Shown: positions 18,772 to 28,148, numbered from the stretch's first letter. The stretch is 64,000 bases of DNA from an uncultured Pseudocitrobacter sp. (GCA_913778145.1 CAJYVI010000071.1:91235-155234), one strand, 5' to 3'. Translations and numbers: made by a program. The notes: generated from the sequence alone by a model not told the origin.

Positions 18772-19524
18772 GTGCCGCTCTTATTGATTTTTTCGGTTGC
18801 AGTGCAATTATTTTGCGCTTACCACGTTCTACGTTCAGGTAATGATCGCTATTGGATTTTTATTATCCTTGTGTTCCCTGGGATGGGATGCCTTATCTAC
18901 TTTTTATTCGTGGTTCTACCGGATGCGAGTTCCAGTTATCACGGGCGCTCGTTGACCTCTCATGCCATAGATAAAATAATCCCTGAACGTCATCTCAGAA
19001 AATTGACGGAAGAGTTAGCGATTGCTGAGACAAATCAGAACCACTATTTACTGGCAAACGAGTTAGCACGCCTGGGGCGCTATCATCAGGCTATTCCTCA
19101 TTATCGAGAGTCACTGAGTGGCATTTTTTCTCATGAAGCACCCATGATGCTGAGTCTTGCCAGGGCTGAGTTTGCCACTCAGGATTTTGCGTGTTGTCAG
19201 AAAACGCTGGAAGATTTGATTAAATTCAATCCAGATTTTCAATCTGCAGAGGGGCACTTACTTTTTGCCAGAACGCTGGCTGCTCAGGAAGACTACGCGG
19301 CCGCAGAGAGTGAGTTCAAGGTACTTGTTGAATACTACCCTGGCCCAGAGGCACGGATTCGCTACGCGGAAATGCTGGAAAAATCGAACCGCATTCATGA
19401 AGCAAATGAGCAATATGTCGCTGTTGTCGATACCGCTAAGCGGTCAAAGCCACAATACCGTAAATATCATCGTGAATGGATTAAAATAGCGAATGATAGG
19501 CTCCGGAAAGCTGTTGTCAGATGA
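18772..19524 (+). CDS. Membrane-anchored TPR protein, function unknown
   Basis: This 250-residue protein has two N-terminal membrane helices (LLLIFSVAVQLFCAYHVL and YWIFIILVFPGMGCLIYFLFVVLP). They are separated by RSGNDR, an arrangement like the N-terminal PLDc_N region of cardiolipin-synthase relatives. A cytoplasmic helical part follows with tetratricopeptide-like repeats, for example LARLGRYHQAIPHYRESL (about 105), LARAEFATQDFACCQKTLEDL, LFARTLAAQEDYAAAESEFKVLVEYYP and YAEMLEKSNRIHEANEQY. No catalytic motif is seen, so a scaffold role is only an inference. The start is GTG at 18772, after AGGGAGA. I do not recall this gene between livF and ugpB in E. coli, and its sequence is more AT-rich than its neighbours, which suggests a lineage-specific insertion. 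Confidence 0.75.
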   Translation: MPLLLIFSVAVQLFCAYHVLRSGNDRYWIFIILVFPGMGCLIYFLFVVLPDASSSYHGRSLTSHAIDKIIPERHLRKLTEELAIAETNQNHYLLANELARLGRYHQAIPHYRESLSGIFSHEAPMMLSLARAEFATQDFACCQKTLEDLIKFNPDFQSAEGHLLFARTLAAQEDYAAAESEFKVLVEYYPGPEARIRYAEMLEKSNRIHEANEQYVAVVDTAKRSKPQYRKYHREWIKIANDRLRKAVVR

Positions 19525-19571
19525 ATGAAAGCATTCCCTCTTTGATGTCATCAGAGTAAGTGAAAACTGAG

Positions 19572-19667
19572 ATGACTGAAGAGTTCAGGGCAGCAATTCT
19601 GGATGCTAAACTTGCTGTCCTGATGGAAAAAAACGGTGAAGAGATAAAGGCGCTGGCAGATAAATAA
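19572..19667 (+). CDS. Possible 31-residue small protein or gene remnant
   Basis: An ATG at 19572 opens a 31-codon frame (MTEEFRAAILDAK...KALADK) that would form one amphipathic charged helix. It starts 47 bases after the TPR gene, with only a weak GAG ribosome site touching the ATG. It may be a small protein or the tail of a lost gene. There is no further support. Confidence 0.25.
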   Translation: MTEEFRAAILDAKLAVLMEKNGEEIKALADK

Positions 19668-19732
19668 TAGATCCAAAATAGCGACTTTTTGTCTCTTTAC
19701 TCTCACCTATACGTGCCCCACCTCCCATTTTC

Positions 19733-19776
19733 CTGTCACCGCAGCGTCATCGTCTTGCCATCCCTCTGACGTCTGA
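19733..19776 (+). promoter_or_regulatory. Pho-box array upstream of ugpB
   Basis: Four 11-base units in tandem (CTGTCACCGCA, GCGTCATCGTC, TTGCCATCCCT, CTGACGTCTGA) approximate the PhoB repeat CTGTCAN5. The first two are the best matches. The array ends about 115 bases before ugpB, which is known to be induced by phosphate starvation. The last unit is weak. Confidence 0.65.
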
Positions 19777-19891
19777 CTATCTTTTTTTTGTAATAAAAAC
19801 GTTATTTTTCTGTAATTCGAGCATGTCATGTTACCCCCGCGAGCATAAAACGCGTGAAATCGCGCATTCGAAACAACAAGAGAGATAATCA

Positions 19892-21208
19892 ATGAAACTG
19901 TTACGACATACAGCCTCAGGATTGGCGCTCAGTCTGGTATTTGTTGGCCAGGCGCTGGCAGTGACTAACATTCCGTTCTGGCATTCGATGGAAGGGGAGC
20001 TGGGTAAAGAAGTTGATTCTCTGGCGCAGCGTTTCAATGCCGCCAACCCGGATTACAAAATTGTGCCCATCTACAAGGGCAACTACGAACAGAACCTGAG
20101 CGCGGGTATCGCCGCGTTCCGCACCGGGAATGCTCCGGCGATTTTACAGGTGTATGAAGTGGGCACCGCCACGATGATGGCGTCGAAAGCCATCAAGCCA
20201 GTGTATGAAGTGTTTAAAGACGCCGGGATTAACTTCGATGAGTCGCAGTTTGTGCCGACGGTTTCCGGTTACTACTCCGATGCGAAAACCGGGCATCTTC
20301 TTTCTCAGCCGTTTAACAGCTCCACGCCTGTTCTCTACTACAACAAAGACGCCTTCAAAAAAGCAGGTCTGGACCCGGAGCAGCCGCCGAAAACCTGGCA
20401 GGACTTAGCAGCCTATACCGAAAAACTGAAAGCGGCGGGGATGAAGTGCGGCTACGCCAGCGGCTGGCAGGGGTGGATCCAACTGGAAAACTTCAGCGCC
20501 TGGAACGGCCTGCCGTTTGCCAGCAAAAACAACGGCTTTGACGGCACGGATGCGGTGCTGGAGTTCAACAAACCGGAGCAGGTGAAACACATCGCGCTGC
20601 TGCAGGAGATGAACAAGAAGGGCGATTTCAGCTACGTGGGCCGTAAAGACGAATCGACCGAGAAGTTCTATAACGGCGACTGCGCGATTACCACCGCCTC
20701 TTCGGGTTCGCTGGCGAACATCCGCCAGTACGCCAAATTCAACTACGGCGTGGGCATGATGCCGTACGATGCCGACGCCAAAGGTGCGCCGCAGAACGCC
20801 ATTATCGGCGGGGCAAGCCTGTGGGTGATGCAGGGTAAAGACAAAGAAACCTACACCGGCGTAGCGAAATTCCTCGAATTCCTGGCGAAGCCGGAAAACG
20901 CTGCCGAATGGCATCAGAAAACCGGTTATCTGCCGATCACCACTGCGGCCTATGACCTGACTCGCGAGCAGGGCTACTACGACAAAAACCCAGGTGCGGA
21001 TACCGCCACGCGTCAGATGCTGAACAAGCCGCCGCTGCCGTTCACCAAAGGGCTGCGTCTGGGCAACATGCCGCAGATTCGTGTAATTGTCGATGAAGAA
21101 CTGGAAAGCGTGTGGACCGGTAAGAAAACGCCTCAGCAGGCGCTGGATTCTGCCGTCGAGCGCGGGAACCAGTTGCTGCGCCGCTTTGAGAAATCGACGA
21201 AGTCTTAA
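19892..21208 (+). CDS. ugpB: sn-Glycerol-3-phosphate-binding protein UgpB
   Basis: This 438-residue periplasmic solute-binding protein is specific for glycerol-3-phosphate and glycerophosphodiesters. The signal peptide [23 protein letters not shown] precedes [21 protein letters not shown]. Family landmarks include [42 protein letters not shown] and [14 protein letters not shown]. It starts the ugpBAECQ operon under the Pho-box array. A dyad repeat separates it from ugpA. Confidence 0.97.
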   Translation: MKLLRHTASGLALSLVFVGQALAVTNIPFWHSMEGELGKEVDSLAQRFNAANPDYKIVPIYKGNYEQNLSAGIAAFRTGNAPAILQVYEVGTATMMASKAIKPVYEVFKDAGINFDESQFVPTVSGYYSDAKTGHLLSQPFNSSTPVLYYNKDAFKKAGLDPEQPPKTWQDLAAYTEKLKAAGMKCGYASGWQGWIQLENFSAWNGLPFASKNNGFDGTDAVLEFNKPEQVKHIALLQEMNKKGDFSYVGRKDESTEKFYNGDCAITTASSGSLANIRQYAKFNYGVGMMPYDADAKGAPQNAIIGGASLWVMQGKDKETYTGVAKFLEFLAKPENAAEWHQKTGYLPITTAAYDLTREQGYYDKNPGADTATRQMLNKPPLPFTKGLRLGNMPQIRVIVDEELESVWTGKKTPQQALDSAVERGNQLLRRFEKSTKS

Positions 21209-21218
21209 TCCGTACTTT

Positions 21219-21310
21219 CCCCCTCACCCTAACCCTCTCCCTCAGGGAGAGGGAACAGATCGGCGCGTTTTTCACCCTCTCCCTCAGGGAGAGGGCCGGG
21301 GTGAGGGGGC
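21219..21310. repeat. CCCTC-GAGGG dyad repeat, two palindromes, in ugp operon
   Basis: The first palindrome is CCCTCACCCTAACCCTCTCC/GGGAGAGGG. A shortened spacer follows (GAACAGATCGGCGCG), then the second palindrome CCCTCTCCCTCAGGGAGAGGG with GGGGTGAGGG. It lies in the ugpB-ugpA gap inside the operon, where it could lower downstream expression or protect ugpB mRNA. Confidence 0.8.
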
Positions 21311-21331
21311 AATTCAACCAAGAGTCCAACT

Positions 21332-22219
21332 ATGTCATCTTCCCGTCCGGTGTTCCGCTCGCGTTGGCTGCCCTATTTGCTGGTTGCCCCGCAGTTGGTT
21401 ATCACCGTTATTTTCTTTATCTGGCCTGCAGGCGAAGCGCTGTGGTACTCGCTGCAAAGCGTGGATCCGTTTGGTTTTTCCAGCCAGTTTGTCGGCCTGG
21501 ATAACTTCGTCACGCTGTTCCATGACAGCTACTATCTCGACGCTTTCTGGACGACGATCAAATTCAGCACCATGGTGACCGTCAGCGGTCTGGTTATCTC
21601 GCTTGTCTTCGCCGCGCTGGTGGAGTACATCGTGCGCGGCAGTCGGCTGTATCAAACGCTGATGCTGCTGCCTTACGCCGTCGCGCCTGCGGTTGCGGCC
21701 GTGCTGTGGATATTCCTCTTCAACCCAGGACGCGGGTTGATTACCCATTTCCTCGCCGAATTCGGCTACGACTGGAACCACGCGCAAAACAGCGGCCAGG
21801 CGATGTTCCTCGTGGTGTTCGCTTCGGTCTGGAAGCAAATCAGCTACAACTTCCTGTTCTTCTACGCCGCGCTGCAATCCATTCCGCGTTCGCTGATTGA
21901 GGCGGCGGCGATTGATGGCGCAGGTCCGATTCGCCGCTTCTTCAGGCTCGCCCTGCCGCTGATTGCGCCGGTGAGCTTCTTCCTGCTGGTGGTGAACCTG
22001 GTCTACGCCTTCTTCGACACCTTCCCGGTTATCGATGCCGCGACGGCGGGCGGGCCGGTGCAGGCGACCACCACGCTGATTTATAAAATTTACCGCGAAG
22101 GTTTTACCGGGCTGGATCTCTCGGCCTCTGCCGCGCAGTCGGTGGTGCTGATGTTCCTCGTCATCGTGCTGACGGTGGTGCAGTTCCGCTATGTGGAAAG
22201 TAAGGTGCGTTACCAATGA
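21332..22219 (+). CDS. ugpA: Glycerol-3-phosphate ABC permease UgpA
   Basis: This 295-residue MalF-like permease has six membrane segments. The ATPase-docking EAA loop is [26 protein letters not shown] (EAA---G pattern), and the start is [28 protein letters not shown]. It forms the channel with UgpE. The reading frame ends by overlapping ugpE by four bases (ATGA). Confidence 0.97.
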   Translation: MSSSRPVFRSRWLPYLLVAPQLVITVIFFIWPAGEALWYSLQSVDPFGFSSQFVGLDNFVTLFHDSYYLDAFWTTIKFSTMVTVSGLVISLVFAALVEYIVRGSRLYQTLMLLPYAVAPAVAAVLWIFLFNPGRGLITHFLAEFGYDWNHAQNSGQAMFLVVFASVWKQISYNFLFFYAALQSIPRSLIEAAAIDGAGPIRRFFRLALPLIAPVSFFLLVVNLVYAFFDTFPVIDAATAGGPVQATTTLIYKIYREGFTGLDLSASAAQSVVLMFLVIVLTVVQFRYVESKVRYQ

Positions 22220-23061
22220 TTGAGAACCGTCCGGGGCTGACGATATTCAGCCATACCATGTTGATTCTGGGGATTGCGGTGATTCTCTTCCCGCTGTACG
22301 TCGCCTTCGTGGCGGCGACGCTGGATGACCAGGCGGTTTTCGCGACGCCGATGACGCTGATGCCGGGTACGCATTTGCTGGAAAATATGCACCACATTTG
22401 GGTAAACGGCGTTGGCGTGAACAGTGCGCCGTTCTGGCGGATGATGCTGAACAGTTTTGTGATGGCGTTCAGCATTACGGTGGGCAAAATCACCGTCTCG
22501 ATGCTCTCTGCCTTTGCTATCGTCTGGTTCCGCTTTCCGCTGCGTAACCTCTTTTTCTGGATGATTTTCATCACGCTGATGCTGCCGGTTGAAGTGCGTA
22601 TCTTCCCGACGGTAGAAGTGATTGCCAACCTGAAGATGCTGGATAGCTACGCCGGGCTGACGCTGCCGTTAATGGCGTCGGCCACCGCGACGTTCCTGTT
22701 CCGTCAATTCTTTATGACTCTACCGGACGAACTGGTGGAAGCCGCGCGTATTGATGGCGCATCGCCGATGCGTTTCTTCCGCGACATCGTCTTCCCGCTG
22801 TCGAAAACCAATCTGGCGGCGCTTTTCGTGATCACCTTTATCTACGGCTGGAACCAGTATCTGTGGCCGCTGCTGATCATCACCGATGTGGATCTCGGCA
22901 CCACCGTTGCGGGTATCAAAGGCATGATCGCCACCGGCGAAGGCACAACCCAATGGAACCAGGTGATGGCAGCGATGTTGTTAACGCTTATCCCACCCGT
23001 GGTGATTGTTTTAGTGATGCAGCGTGCCTTTGTACGCGGTTTAGTGGACAGTGAGAAATAA
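22216..23061 (+). CDS. ugpE: Glycerol-3-phosphate ABC permease UgpE
   Basis: This 281-residue MalG-like permease has six membrane segments. The EAA loop is [31 protein letters not shown], and the C-terminal helix is [22 protein letters not shown]. It is the partner of UgpA. The gene is translationally coupled to ugpA and is followed one base later by ugpC. Confidence 0.97.
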   Translation: MIENRPGLTIFSHTMLILGIAVILFPLYVAFVAATLDDQAVFATPMTLMPGTHLLENMHHIWVNGVGVNSAPFWRMMLNSFVMAFSITVGKITVSMLSAFAIVWFRFPLRNLFFWMIFITLMLPVEVRIFPTVEVIANLKMLDSYAGLTLPLMASATATFLFRQFFMTLPDELVEAARIDGASPMRFFRDIVFPLSKTNLAALFVITFIYGWNQYLWPLLIITDVDLGTTVAGIKGMIATGEGTTQWNQVMAAMLLTLIPPVVIVLVMQRAFVRGLVDSEK

Positions 23062-23062
23062 G

Positions 23063-24133
23063 ATGGCAGGACTCAAATTACAGGCAATAACCAAAAGCTG
23101 GGATGGCAAAACCCAGGTCATTAAACCGCTGACGCTGGACGTGGCTGATGGCGAATTCATCGTGATGGTCGGGCCGTCAGGCTGCGGGAAATCCACGCTG
23201 CTGCGTATGGTCGCCGGGCTTGAACGCGCGACCAGCGGCGATATCTGGATTGACGGCAAGCGCGTGACTGAAATGGAACCGAAAGATCGCGGTATCGCGA
23301 TGGTGTTCCAGAACTACGCTCTCTACCCGCATATGAGCGTGGAAGAGAACATGGCGTGGGGGCTGAAAATACGCGGCATGGGTAAACAGCAGATTGCCGA
23401 GCGAGTAAAAGAAGCGGCGCGTATTCTGGAGCTGGACGGCCTGCTTAAGCGTCGCCCGCGCGAGCTTTCCGGCGGCCAGCGTCAACGTGTGGCGATGGGC
23501 CGCGCGATTGTGCGCGACCCGGCGGTGTTCCTGTTCGATGAACCGCTCTCGAACCTGGATGCCAAACTGCGCGTGCAGATGCGCCTTGAGCTACAACAAC
23601 TGCATCGCCGCCTGAAAACCACGTCACTGTACGTGACCCACGATCAGGTTGAGGCGATGACGCTCGCCCAGCGTGTGATGGTGATGAATGGCGGCATCGC
23701 CGAACAGATTGGTACGCCGGTGGAAGTGTACGAAAAGCCCGCCAGCCTGTTTGTGGCGAGTTTTATCGGCAGCCCGGCAATGAACCTGCTGGCCGGGCGC
23801 ATCAACAATGAAGGCACGCACTTTGAACTGGAAGATGGCCTGTTGATACCGCTGAAGGGTAACGCTCGCCAGCACGCCGGGCGTAAAATTACCCTCGGTA
23901 TCCGCCCGGAGCATATTGCGTTAAGCTCGCAGGCGGAAGGCGGCATTCCGCTGGTGATGGATACTCTGGAGATGCTGGGCGCGGATAACCTTGCGCATGG
24001 CCGCTGGGGCGCGCAAAAGCTGGTGGTGCGTCTGTCTCATCAGGAACGCCCGACGGCGGGCAGCACGCTGTGGCTGCATCTGCCGGATAATCATTTGCAT
24101 CTTTTTGATGGCGAAACAGGACAAAGAATATGA
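23063..24133 (+). CDS. ugpC: Glycerol-3-phosphate ABC ATPase UgpC
   Basis: This 356-residue MalK-type ATPase has Walker A GPSGCGKS (37-44), signature [15 protein letters not shown], Walker [14 protein letters not shown], switch His in VTHDQ and a C-terminal regulatory TOBE-like domain (from about residue 235, including GIRPEHI). The start at 23063 gives the E. coli length; an in-frame GTG four codons earlier would overlap ugpE. In E. coli the transporter is inhibited by internal phosphate and interacts with UgpQ. Confidence 0.97.
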   Translation: MAGLKLQAITKSWDGKTQVIKPLTLDVADGEFIVMVGPSGCGKSTLLRMVAGLERATSGDIWIDGKRVTEMEPKDRGIAMVFQNYALYPHMSVEENMAWGLKIRGMGKQQIAERVKEAARILELDGLLKRRPRELSGGQRQRVAMGRAIVRDPAVFLFDEPLSNLDAKLRVQMRLELQQLHRRLKTTSLYVTHDQVEAMTLAQRVMVMNGGIAEQIGTPVEVYEKPASLFVASFIGSPAMNLLAGRINNEGTHFELEDGLLIPLKGNARQHAGRKITLGIRPEHIALSSQAEGGIPLVMDTLEMLGADNLAHGRWGAQKLVVRLSHQERPTAGSTLWLHLPDNHLHLFDGETGQRI

Positions 24134-24870
24134 GTAACTGGCCTTATCCCCACGTTGCGGCCCACCGTGGCGGCGGCAAACTGGCCCCGGAAAACACCCT
24201 GGCGGCTATTGATATGGGGGCGCGATACGGTCACACCATGATTGAGTTCGACGTAAAATTATCGAAAGACGGCGAAATTTTCCTGCTGCATGACGATAAC
24301 CTGGAACGCACCAGCAACGGCTGGGGCGTGGCGGGTGACCTGAACTGGCACGATTTACTGCGGGTGGATGCGGGCGGCTGGTTTAGCGGTGAATTCAAAG
24401 GTGAGCCGCTGCCGCTGCTTTCGCAGGTAGCGGAACGCTGCCGCGAATACGGCATGATGGCGAACATCGAAATCAAACCGACTACCGGAACCGGGCCGCT
24501 AACCGGGAAAGCGGTGGCGCTGGCGGCGCGTGAACTGTGGGCTGGCATGACGCCGCCGCTGCTTTCGTCGTTTGAAATTGATGCGCTGGAAGCGGCACAG
24601 CAAACCGCGCCGGAACTGCCGCGCGGGTTATTACTGGATGAATGGCGTGATGACTGGCGTGAACTGACCACGCGTCTGGGCTGCGTGTCGATTCACCTCA
24701 ACCACAAACTGCTGGATGAAGCGCGGGTGGATGCGCTGCGCGAGGCGGGCCTGAAGATTCTGGTGTACACGGTGAACCGGCCCCAGCGCGCATCACAATT
24801 GCTGCGCTGGGGCGTGAACTGCATCTGCACCGATGCCATTGATATCATCGGCCCAAACTTCCAGCCTTAA
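24130..24870 (+). CDS. ugpQ: Cytoplasmic glycerophosphodiesterase UgpQ
   Basis: This 246-residue GDPD enzyme hydrolyses glycerophosphodiesters entering through UgpABCE to glycerol-3-phosphate and an alcohol. Active-site features of the TIM barrel are [16 protein letters not shown] (His and Arg-Gly), [26 protein letters not shown] (metal-binding Glu and Asp, catalytic His) and NIEIKP. There is no signal peptide, so it is cytoplasmic, unlike GlpQ. It overlaps ugpC by four bases and its stop overlaps the convergent yhhA stop. Confidence 0.96.
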   Translation: MSNWPYPHVAAHRGGGKLAPENTLAAIDMGARYGHTMIEFDVKLSKDGEIFLLHDDNLERTSNGWGVAGDLNWHDLLRVDAGGWFSGEFKGEPLPLLSQVAERCREYGMMANIEIKPTTGTGPLTGKAVALAARELWAGMTPPLLSSFEIDALEAAQQTAPELPRGLLLDEWRDDWRELTTRLGCVSIHLNHKLLDEARVDALREAGLKILVYTVNRPQRASQLLRWGVNCICTDAIDIIGPNFQP

Positions 24871-25307
24871 GGCAGGTTGGTTTTCACCGGCAGATTCGGA
24901 TTGTTATTCAGCATGTCGCCATTCTGCCGCTGTGGCAACATATGCTGCTGATTATTCAGCATCGAATCGCTATTCCCTGATGCCCCGCTCTGGTTCAGCA
25001 TCCCGCCGTTAGTATTGGGGAGCATTTGTTGACCGGCGGGGTTTCGCTCCCCCGGCTGGGCCTGCTGAATACGCTGCCTGTCGTTATTCATCTGCGTCTG
25101 AAGCTGCTGCTGTTGAACGCGCGTTTGCGTCTGCAACTGTTGATTCAGCATCCCTTTCTGCTGCACCTGCTGCGATTTCATCTGGGTTTGTAACCGCTGC
25201 TGGCTCGGAATTTTGTAATCCGGCAGATTAGGGTTGTTGGTAGGATTAAGTGGCTGCGCGACGGCGGCAAACGGAAGCAGTGCCGCCAGAATCAGTAATC
25301 GTTTCAT
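24867..25307 (-). CDS. yhhA: Gln/Asn-rich secreted protein YhhA (DUF2756)
   Basis: This 146-residue protein has a Sec signal peptide ([17 protein letters not shown] before QPLNPTNN). The mature part is dominated by Gln, Asn and Met. A central Gln-rich region is likely helical or coiled coil ([19 protein letters not shown]), followed by repeats around [10 protein letters not shown] and NPNLP, which occurs at both ends. It equals E. coli YhhA in length. It is periplasmic by prediction, with function unknown. Its stop overlaps ugpQ by four bases, and it is divergent from ggt. Confidence 0.85.
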   Translation of the reverse strand: MKRLLILAALLPFAAVAQPLNPTNNPNLPDYKIPSQQRLQTQMKSQQVQQKGMLNQQLQTQTRVQQQQLQTQMNNDRQRIQQAQPGERNPAGQQMLPNTNGGMLNQSGASGNSDSMLNNQQHMLPQRQNGDMLNNNPNLPVKTNLP

Positions 25308-25428
25308 TGTCTCTCCTCCCTTCTGAGGGATTACTTAAGTTTACCTCGTTTTTGCCATTACGATGATTTTTTAGGAGTTTTGAACCAGGCTTAAGCGGGA
25401 CCTGTTACCCCGACTCTGGAGAGCAACG

Positions 25429-27180
25429 ATGATGAAACAGACGTTTGTGCGTTGGCTGGCGATTGCCGCGCTGACCGCGGGAGGGAGTTTTGCCGTGGCG
25501 GCAGCGACGACCGAGCCTGCTGCACCACCGGTATCTTATGGCGTAGAGGAAGATGTTTTTCACCCGGTGCGCGCGCATCAGGGGATGGTGGCGTCGGTGG
25601 ACGCGCTCGCCACTCAGGTCGGGGTGCAAATCCTGAAAGAGGGCGGTAATGCCGTCGATGCGGCGGTGGCGGTGGGTTACGCGCTGGCGGTCACGCATCC
25701 GCAAGCCGGGAACCTGGGCGGCGGCGGATTTATGCTGCTGCGCACCAAAGACGGGAACACGACGGCTATCGATTTCCGTGAAATGGCCCCCGCACAGGCC
25801 ACGCGTGATATGTTCCTCGATGATCACGGCAACCCGGACAGCAAAAAATCCCTGACTTCACATCTGGCATCCGGCACGCCGGGCACGGTGGCGGGTTTCT
25901 CACTGGCGCTGGAAAAGTACGGCACGCTGCCGCTCAACAAAGTGGTGCAGCCCGCGTTTAAACTGGCGCGCGACGGTTTTGTGGTGAACGATGCGCTGGC
26001 TGACGATCTCAAAACCTACGGCAGTGAAGTGATTCCCAACCATGAAAACAGCAAAGCGATTTTCTGGAAAGACGGCGAGCCGCTGAAAAAGGGCGACAAG
26101 CTGGTGCAAAAAGATCTGGCGAAAAGCCTGGAACTGATTGCCGAGAATGGCCCGGATGCGTTTTATAAAGGCGCCATCGCCGATCAGATTGCCGACGAGA
26201 TGCACAAGCACGGCGGGCTTATCACCAAAGCGGACCTCGCCGAGTACAAAGCGGTCGAGCGCACGCCAATCAGCGGTGATTATCGCGGTTATCAGGTCTT
26301 CTCGATGCCGCCCCCGTCTTCCGGCGGGATCCACATCGTGCAAATCCTCAATATTCTTGAAAATTTCGACATGCATAAATATGGCTTTGGCAGCGCTGAC
26401 GCCATGCAGGTCATGGCGGAAGCCGAGAAGCATGCCTATGCGGATCGTTCGGAATACCTCGGTGACCCGGATTTTGTGAAGGTGCCGTGGCAGGCGCTGA
26501 CTAGCAAAGCCTATGCGAAATCGATAGCCGAACAGATTGATGTCAACAAGGCGAAACCGTCCAGCGAAATTCGCCCTGGCAAGCTCGCACCTTACGAGAG
26601 TAATCAAACCACCCATTTTTCGGTGGTGGATAAAGACGGTAACGCGGTGGCGGTGACCTACACGCTGAATACCACCTTTGGCACCGGCATTGTCGCCGGA
26701 AACAGCGGCATTCTGATGAATAATCAGATGGATGATTTCTCCGCTAAACCAGGCGTGCCGAACGTTTATGGCCTGGTCGGCGGTGACGCCAATGCAGTGG
26801 GGCCGAAGAAGCGTCCGCTATCGTCGATGTCGCCAACGATTGTGGTAAAAGACGGCAAAACCTGGCTGGTTACCGGAAGCCCTGGCGGCAGCCGGATTAT
26901 CACCACGGTGCTGCAAATGGTGGTGAATACCATCGATTATGGGATGAACGTCGCCGAAGCCACTAACGCGCCGCGATTCCATCACCAGTGGCTGCCGGAT
27001 GAACTGCGCGTGGAGAAGGGGTTTAGCCCGGATACGCTGAAGCTGCTGGAGCAGAAGGGGCAGAAAGTGGCGCTGAAGGAGGCGATGGGCAGTACGCAGA
27101 GCATTATGATTGGGCCAGACGGCACGCTGTATGGCGCGTCCGACCCGCGTTCGGTGGATGATTTGGCGGCGGGGTACTGA
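25429..27180 (+). CDS. ggt: Gamma-glutamyltransferase Ggt (periplasmic)
   Basis: This 583-residue N-terminal-nucleophile hydrolase is exported by a signal peptide (MMKQTFVRWLAIAALTAGG...AAA). It cleaves itself into a large and a small subunit before the Thr in NQTTHFSVVD, about residue 394 here; the freed Thr is the catalytic nucleophile. Other active-site motifs are NLGGGGFML, the substrate-binding Arg in AIDFREMAP, PLSSMSPT and GSPGGSRI. It degrades glutathione and transfers gamma-glutamyl groups in the periplasm. The N-terminus is three residues longer than in E. coli, all in the signal region. Confidence 0.97.
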   Translation: MMKQTFVRWLAIAALTAGGSFAVAAATTEPAAPPVSYGVEEDVFHPVRAHQGMVASVDALATQVGVQILKEGGNAVDAAVAVGYALAVTHPQAGNLGGGGFMLLRTKDGNTTAIDFREMAPAQATRDMFLDDHGNPDSKKSLTSHLASGTPGTVAGFSLALEKYGTLPLNKVVQPAFKLARDGFVVNDALADDLKTYGSEVIPNHENSKAIFWKDGEPLKKGDKLVQKDLAKSLELIAENGPDAFYKGAIADQIADEMHKHGGLITKADLAEYKAVERTPISGDYRGYQVFSMPPPSSGGIHIVQILNILENFDMHKYGFGSADAMQVMAEAEKHAYADRSEYLGDPDFVKVPWQALTSKAYAKSIAEQIDVNKAKPSSEIRPGKLAPYESNQTTHFSVVDKDGNAVAVTYTLNTTFGTGIVAGNSGILMNNQMDDFSAKPGVPNVYGLVGGDANAVGPKKRPLSSMSPTIVVKDGKTWLVTGSPGGSRIITTVLQMVVNTIDYGMNVAEATNAPRFHHQWLPDELRVEKGFSPDTLKLLEQKGQKVALKEAMGSTQSIMIGPDGTLYGASDPRSVDDLAAGY

Positions 27181-27189
27181 ATACCTTTA

Positions 27190-27307
27190 CCCCTCACCCT
27201 AACCCTCTCCCGTAGGGAGAGGGGACTGATTGTGCCAGTGGTTAGGCTTGTGCGGTTTTCTCCCTCTCCCTGGGGGAGAGGGCCGGGGTGAGGGCATCAG
27301 GCCGCAC
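27190..27307. repeat. CCCTC-GAGGG dyad repeat, full composite element
   Basis: Two GC-rich palindromes (CCCTCACCCTAACCCTCTCCC/GGGAGAGGGG and CCCTCTCCCTGGGGGAGAGGG with GGGGTGAGGG) flank a spacer of about 45 bases containing GATTGTGCCAGTGGT and TGTGCGGTTTTCT. The same spacer appears inverted at 61993-62099. The right end runs into the last codons of yhhY. Confidence 0.85.
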
Positions 27308-27800
27308 TGATTCCTTTCACTCGCGCCATAAAATACGCATCCACATATTCCCCGTTGCGCAGCCCGTACTTCTTCCCGGTACCTTCAATTTCAAAGCCGT
27401 GCTTCTTATATACCGCAACCGCCGGGGCGTTATCGACGAACACCGTAAGCTCAATGCGTTCTACGCGCAGCCAGTTGTCGCACATATCAATCATCTCACG
27501 CACCAGGGCGCTGGCGACGCCGCGGTTTTGCCAGCCGGCATCAACACAAATACCGAAATCAGCCACGTGGCTGCGGCGCGGGCGTTGCGCTACGTCGATG
27601 CACAGATGACCAACCACCGTGTCGTCAATGCAGGCGACAAGCTGTTTGATGCCGGGCCGATCGGCAAGACGCGCTTCCCACATCTGCTCAGAAGGATGAG
27701 GAACCTGTAGCGTGTTGTAATACACCTCCGGCTGGGCGTGGATCTGCCGAATGGCAGCGTAATCTTTCGGTTCCGCGTGGCGTATGACTATCTCACTCAT
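27297..27800 (-). CDS. yhhY: GNAT N-acetyltransferase YhhY (AaaT)
   Basis: This 167-residue GNAT acetyltransferase has the acetyl-CoA loop in AGWQNRGVASALVREMIDMC (Q-x-x-G-x-A/G pattern) and a C-terminal NAPAVAVYKKHGFEIEGTGKKYG. The E. coli homologue acetylates amino acids such as methionine and phenylalanine. I chose 27800 (MSEIVIRHAEP), which follows a GGAAACAAGG stretch; an upstream start would run through the RyhB promoter. The protein ends MARVKGISAA, five residues past the E. coli end. The last codons and stop lie in the dyad repeat, so the repeat has replaced the original 3' end. Confidence 0.9.
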   Translation of the reverse strand: MSEIVIRHAEPKDYAAIRQIHAQPEVYYNTLQVPHPSEQMWEARLADRPGIKQLVACIDDTVVGHLCIDVAQRPRRSHVADFGICVDAGWQNRGVASALVREMIDMCDNWLRVERIELTVFVDNAPAVAVYKKHGFEIEGTGKKYGLRNGEYVDAYFMARVKGISAA

Positions 27801-27885
27801 TCCTTGTTTCCTCTGTGGGGGGATTATCCCTTTCAACATCATTGACTTTAAATCGCGAGTCAACTGACATTTTTTGCAAAAAGTG

Positions 27886-27917
27886 TTGGACAAGTGCGAA
27901 TGAGAATGATTATTATT
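27886..27917 (+). promoter_or_regulatory. ryhB promoter and Fur box
   Basis: The Fur box AATGAGAATGATTATTATT (27899-27917) resembles the consensus GATAATGATAATCATTATC and overlaps a -10 TATTAT (27911-27916). A -35 TTGGAC is at 27886-27891. Fe-Fur would repress the sRNA. Confidence 0.85.
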
Positions 27918-27922
27918 GTCCT

Positions 27923-28018
27923 GCATTCAGGAAGACCCCTGAGGGAGAACCTGAAAGCACGACATTGCTCACATTGCTTCCAGTATTACTTTAGCCAGCC
28001 TCGTGCTGGCTTTTTTTT
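27923..28018 (+). ncRNA. ryhB: Small RNA RyhB
   Basis: The core from CAGGAAGACC through GAGAACCTGAAAGCACG, the seed region GCTCACATTGCTTCCAG and the Hfq-binding TATTACTTTAG match E. coli RyhB. It ends in the terminator AGCCAGC-CTC-GTGCTGGCT plus eight T. RyhB is made when iron is scarce. With Hfq it represses iron-using enzymes such as SodB and the TCA cycle enzymes, and it activates shiA. The first stem-loop differs from E. coli (ACCCCTGAGGGAG instead of ACCCTCGCGGAG) and is a few bases longer. Its place between yhhY and yhhX is the conserved one. Confidence 0.96.
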
Positions 28019-28028
28019 GGGGTGTGTT

Positions 28029-28148
28029 CCAGCCTGGCTTACTTGCCATTTTGTTCCCGGGCTGTGCTCGCAATCCTCACGTACATTAAGTACGCTCCGG
28101 TTGCTGCGCGCAGGCCGTGAACAAACTGGCTGCGACGCCGACGGCTGG
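28029..28148. repeat. Large imperfect palindrome downstream of RyhB
   Basis: The arms are symmetrical around 28087. The centre is GTAC-ATTAA-GTAC. CAATCCTCAC pairs loosely with GCTCCGGTTG, TTTGTTC-like arms (28049-28055) pair with GAACAAA (28119-28125), and CCAGCC (28029) pairs with GGCTGG (28143). It is not REP or ERIC. The remainder of the 253-base gap before yhhX holds the yhhX promoter, with AAAGGACG as ribosome site. Confidence 0.6.
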
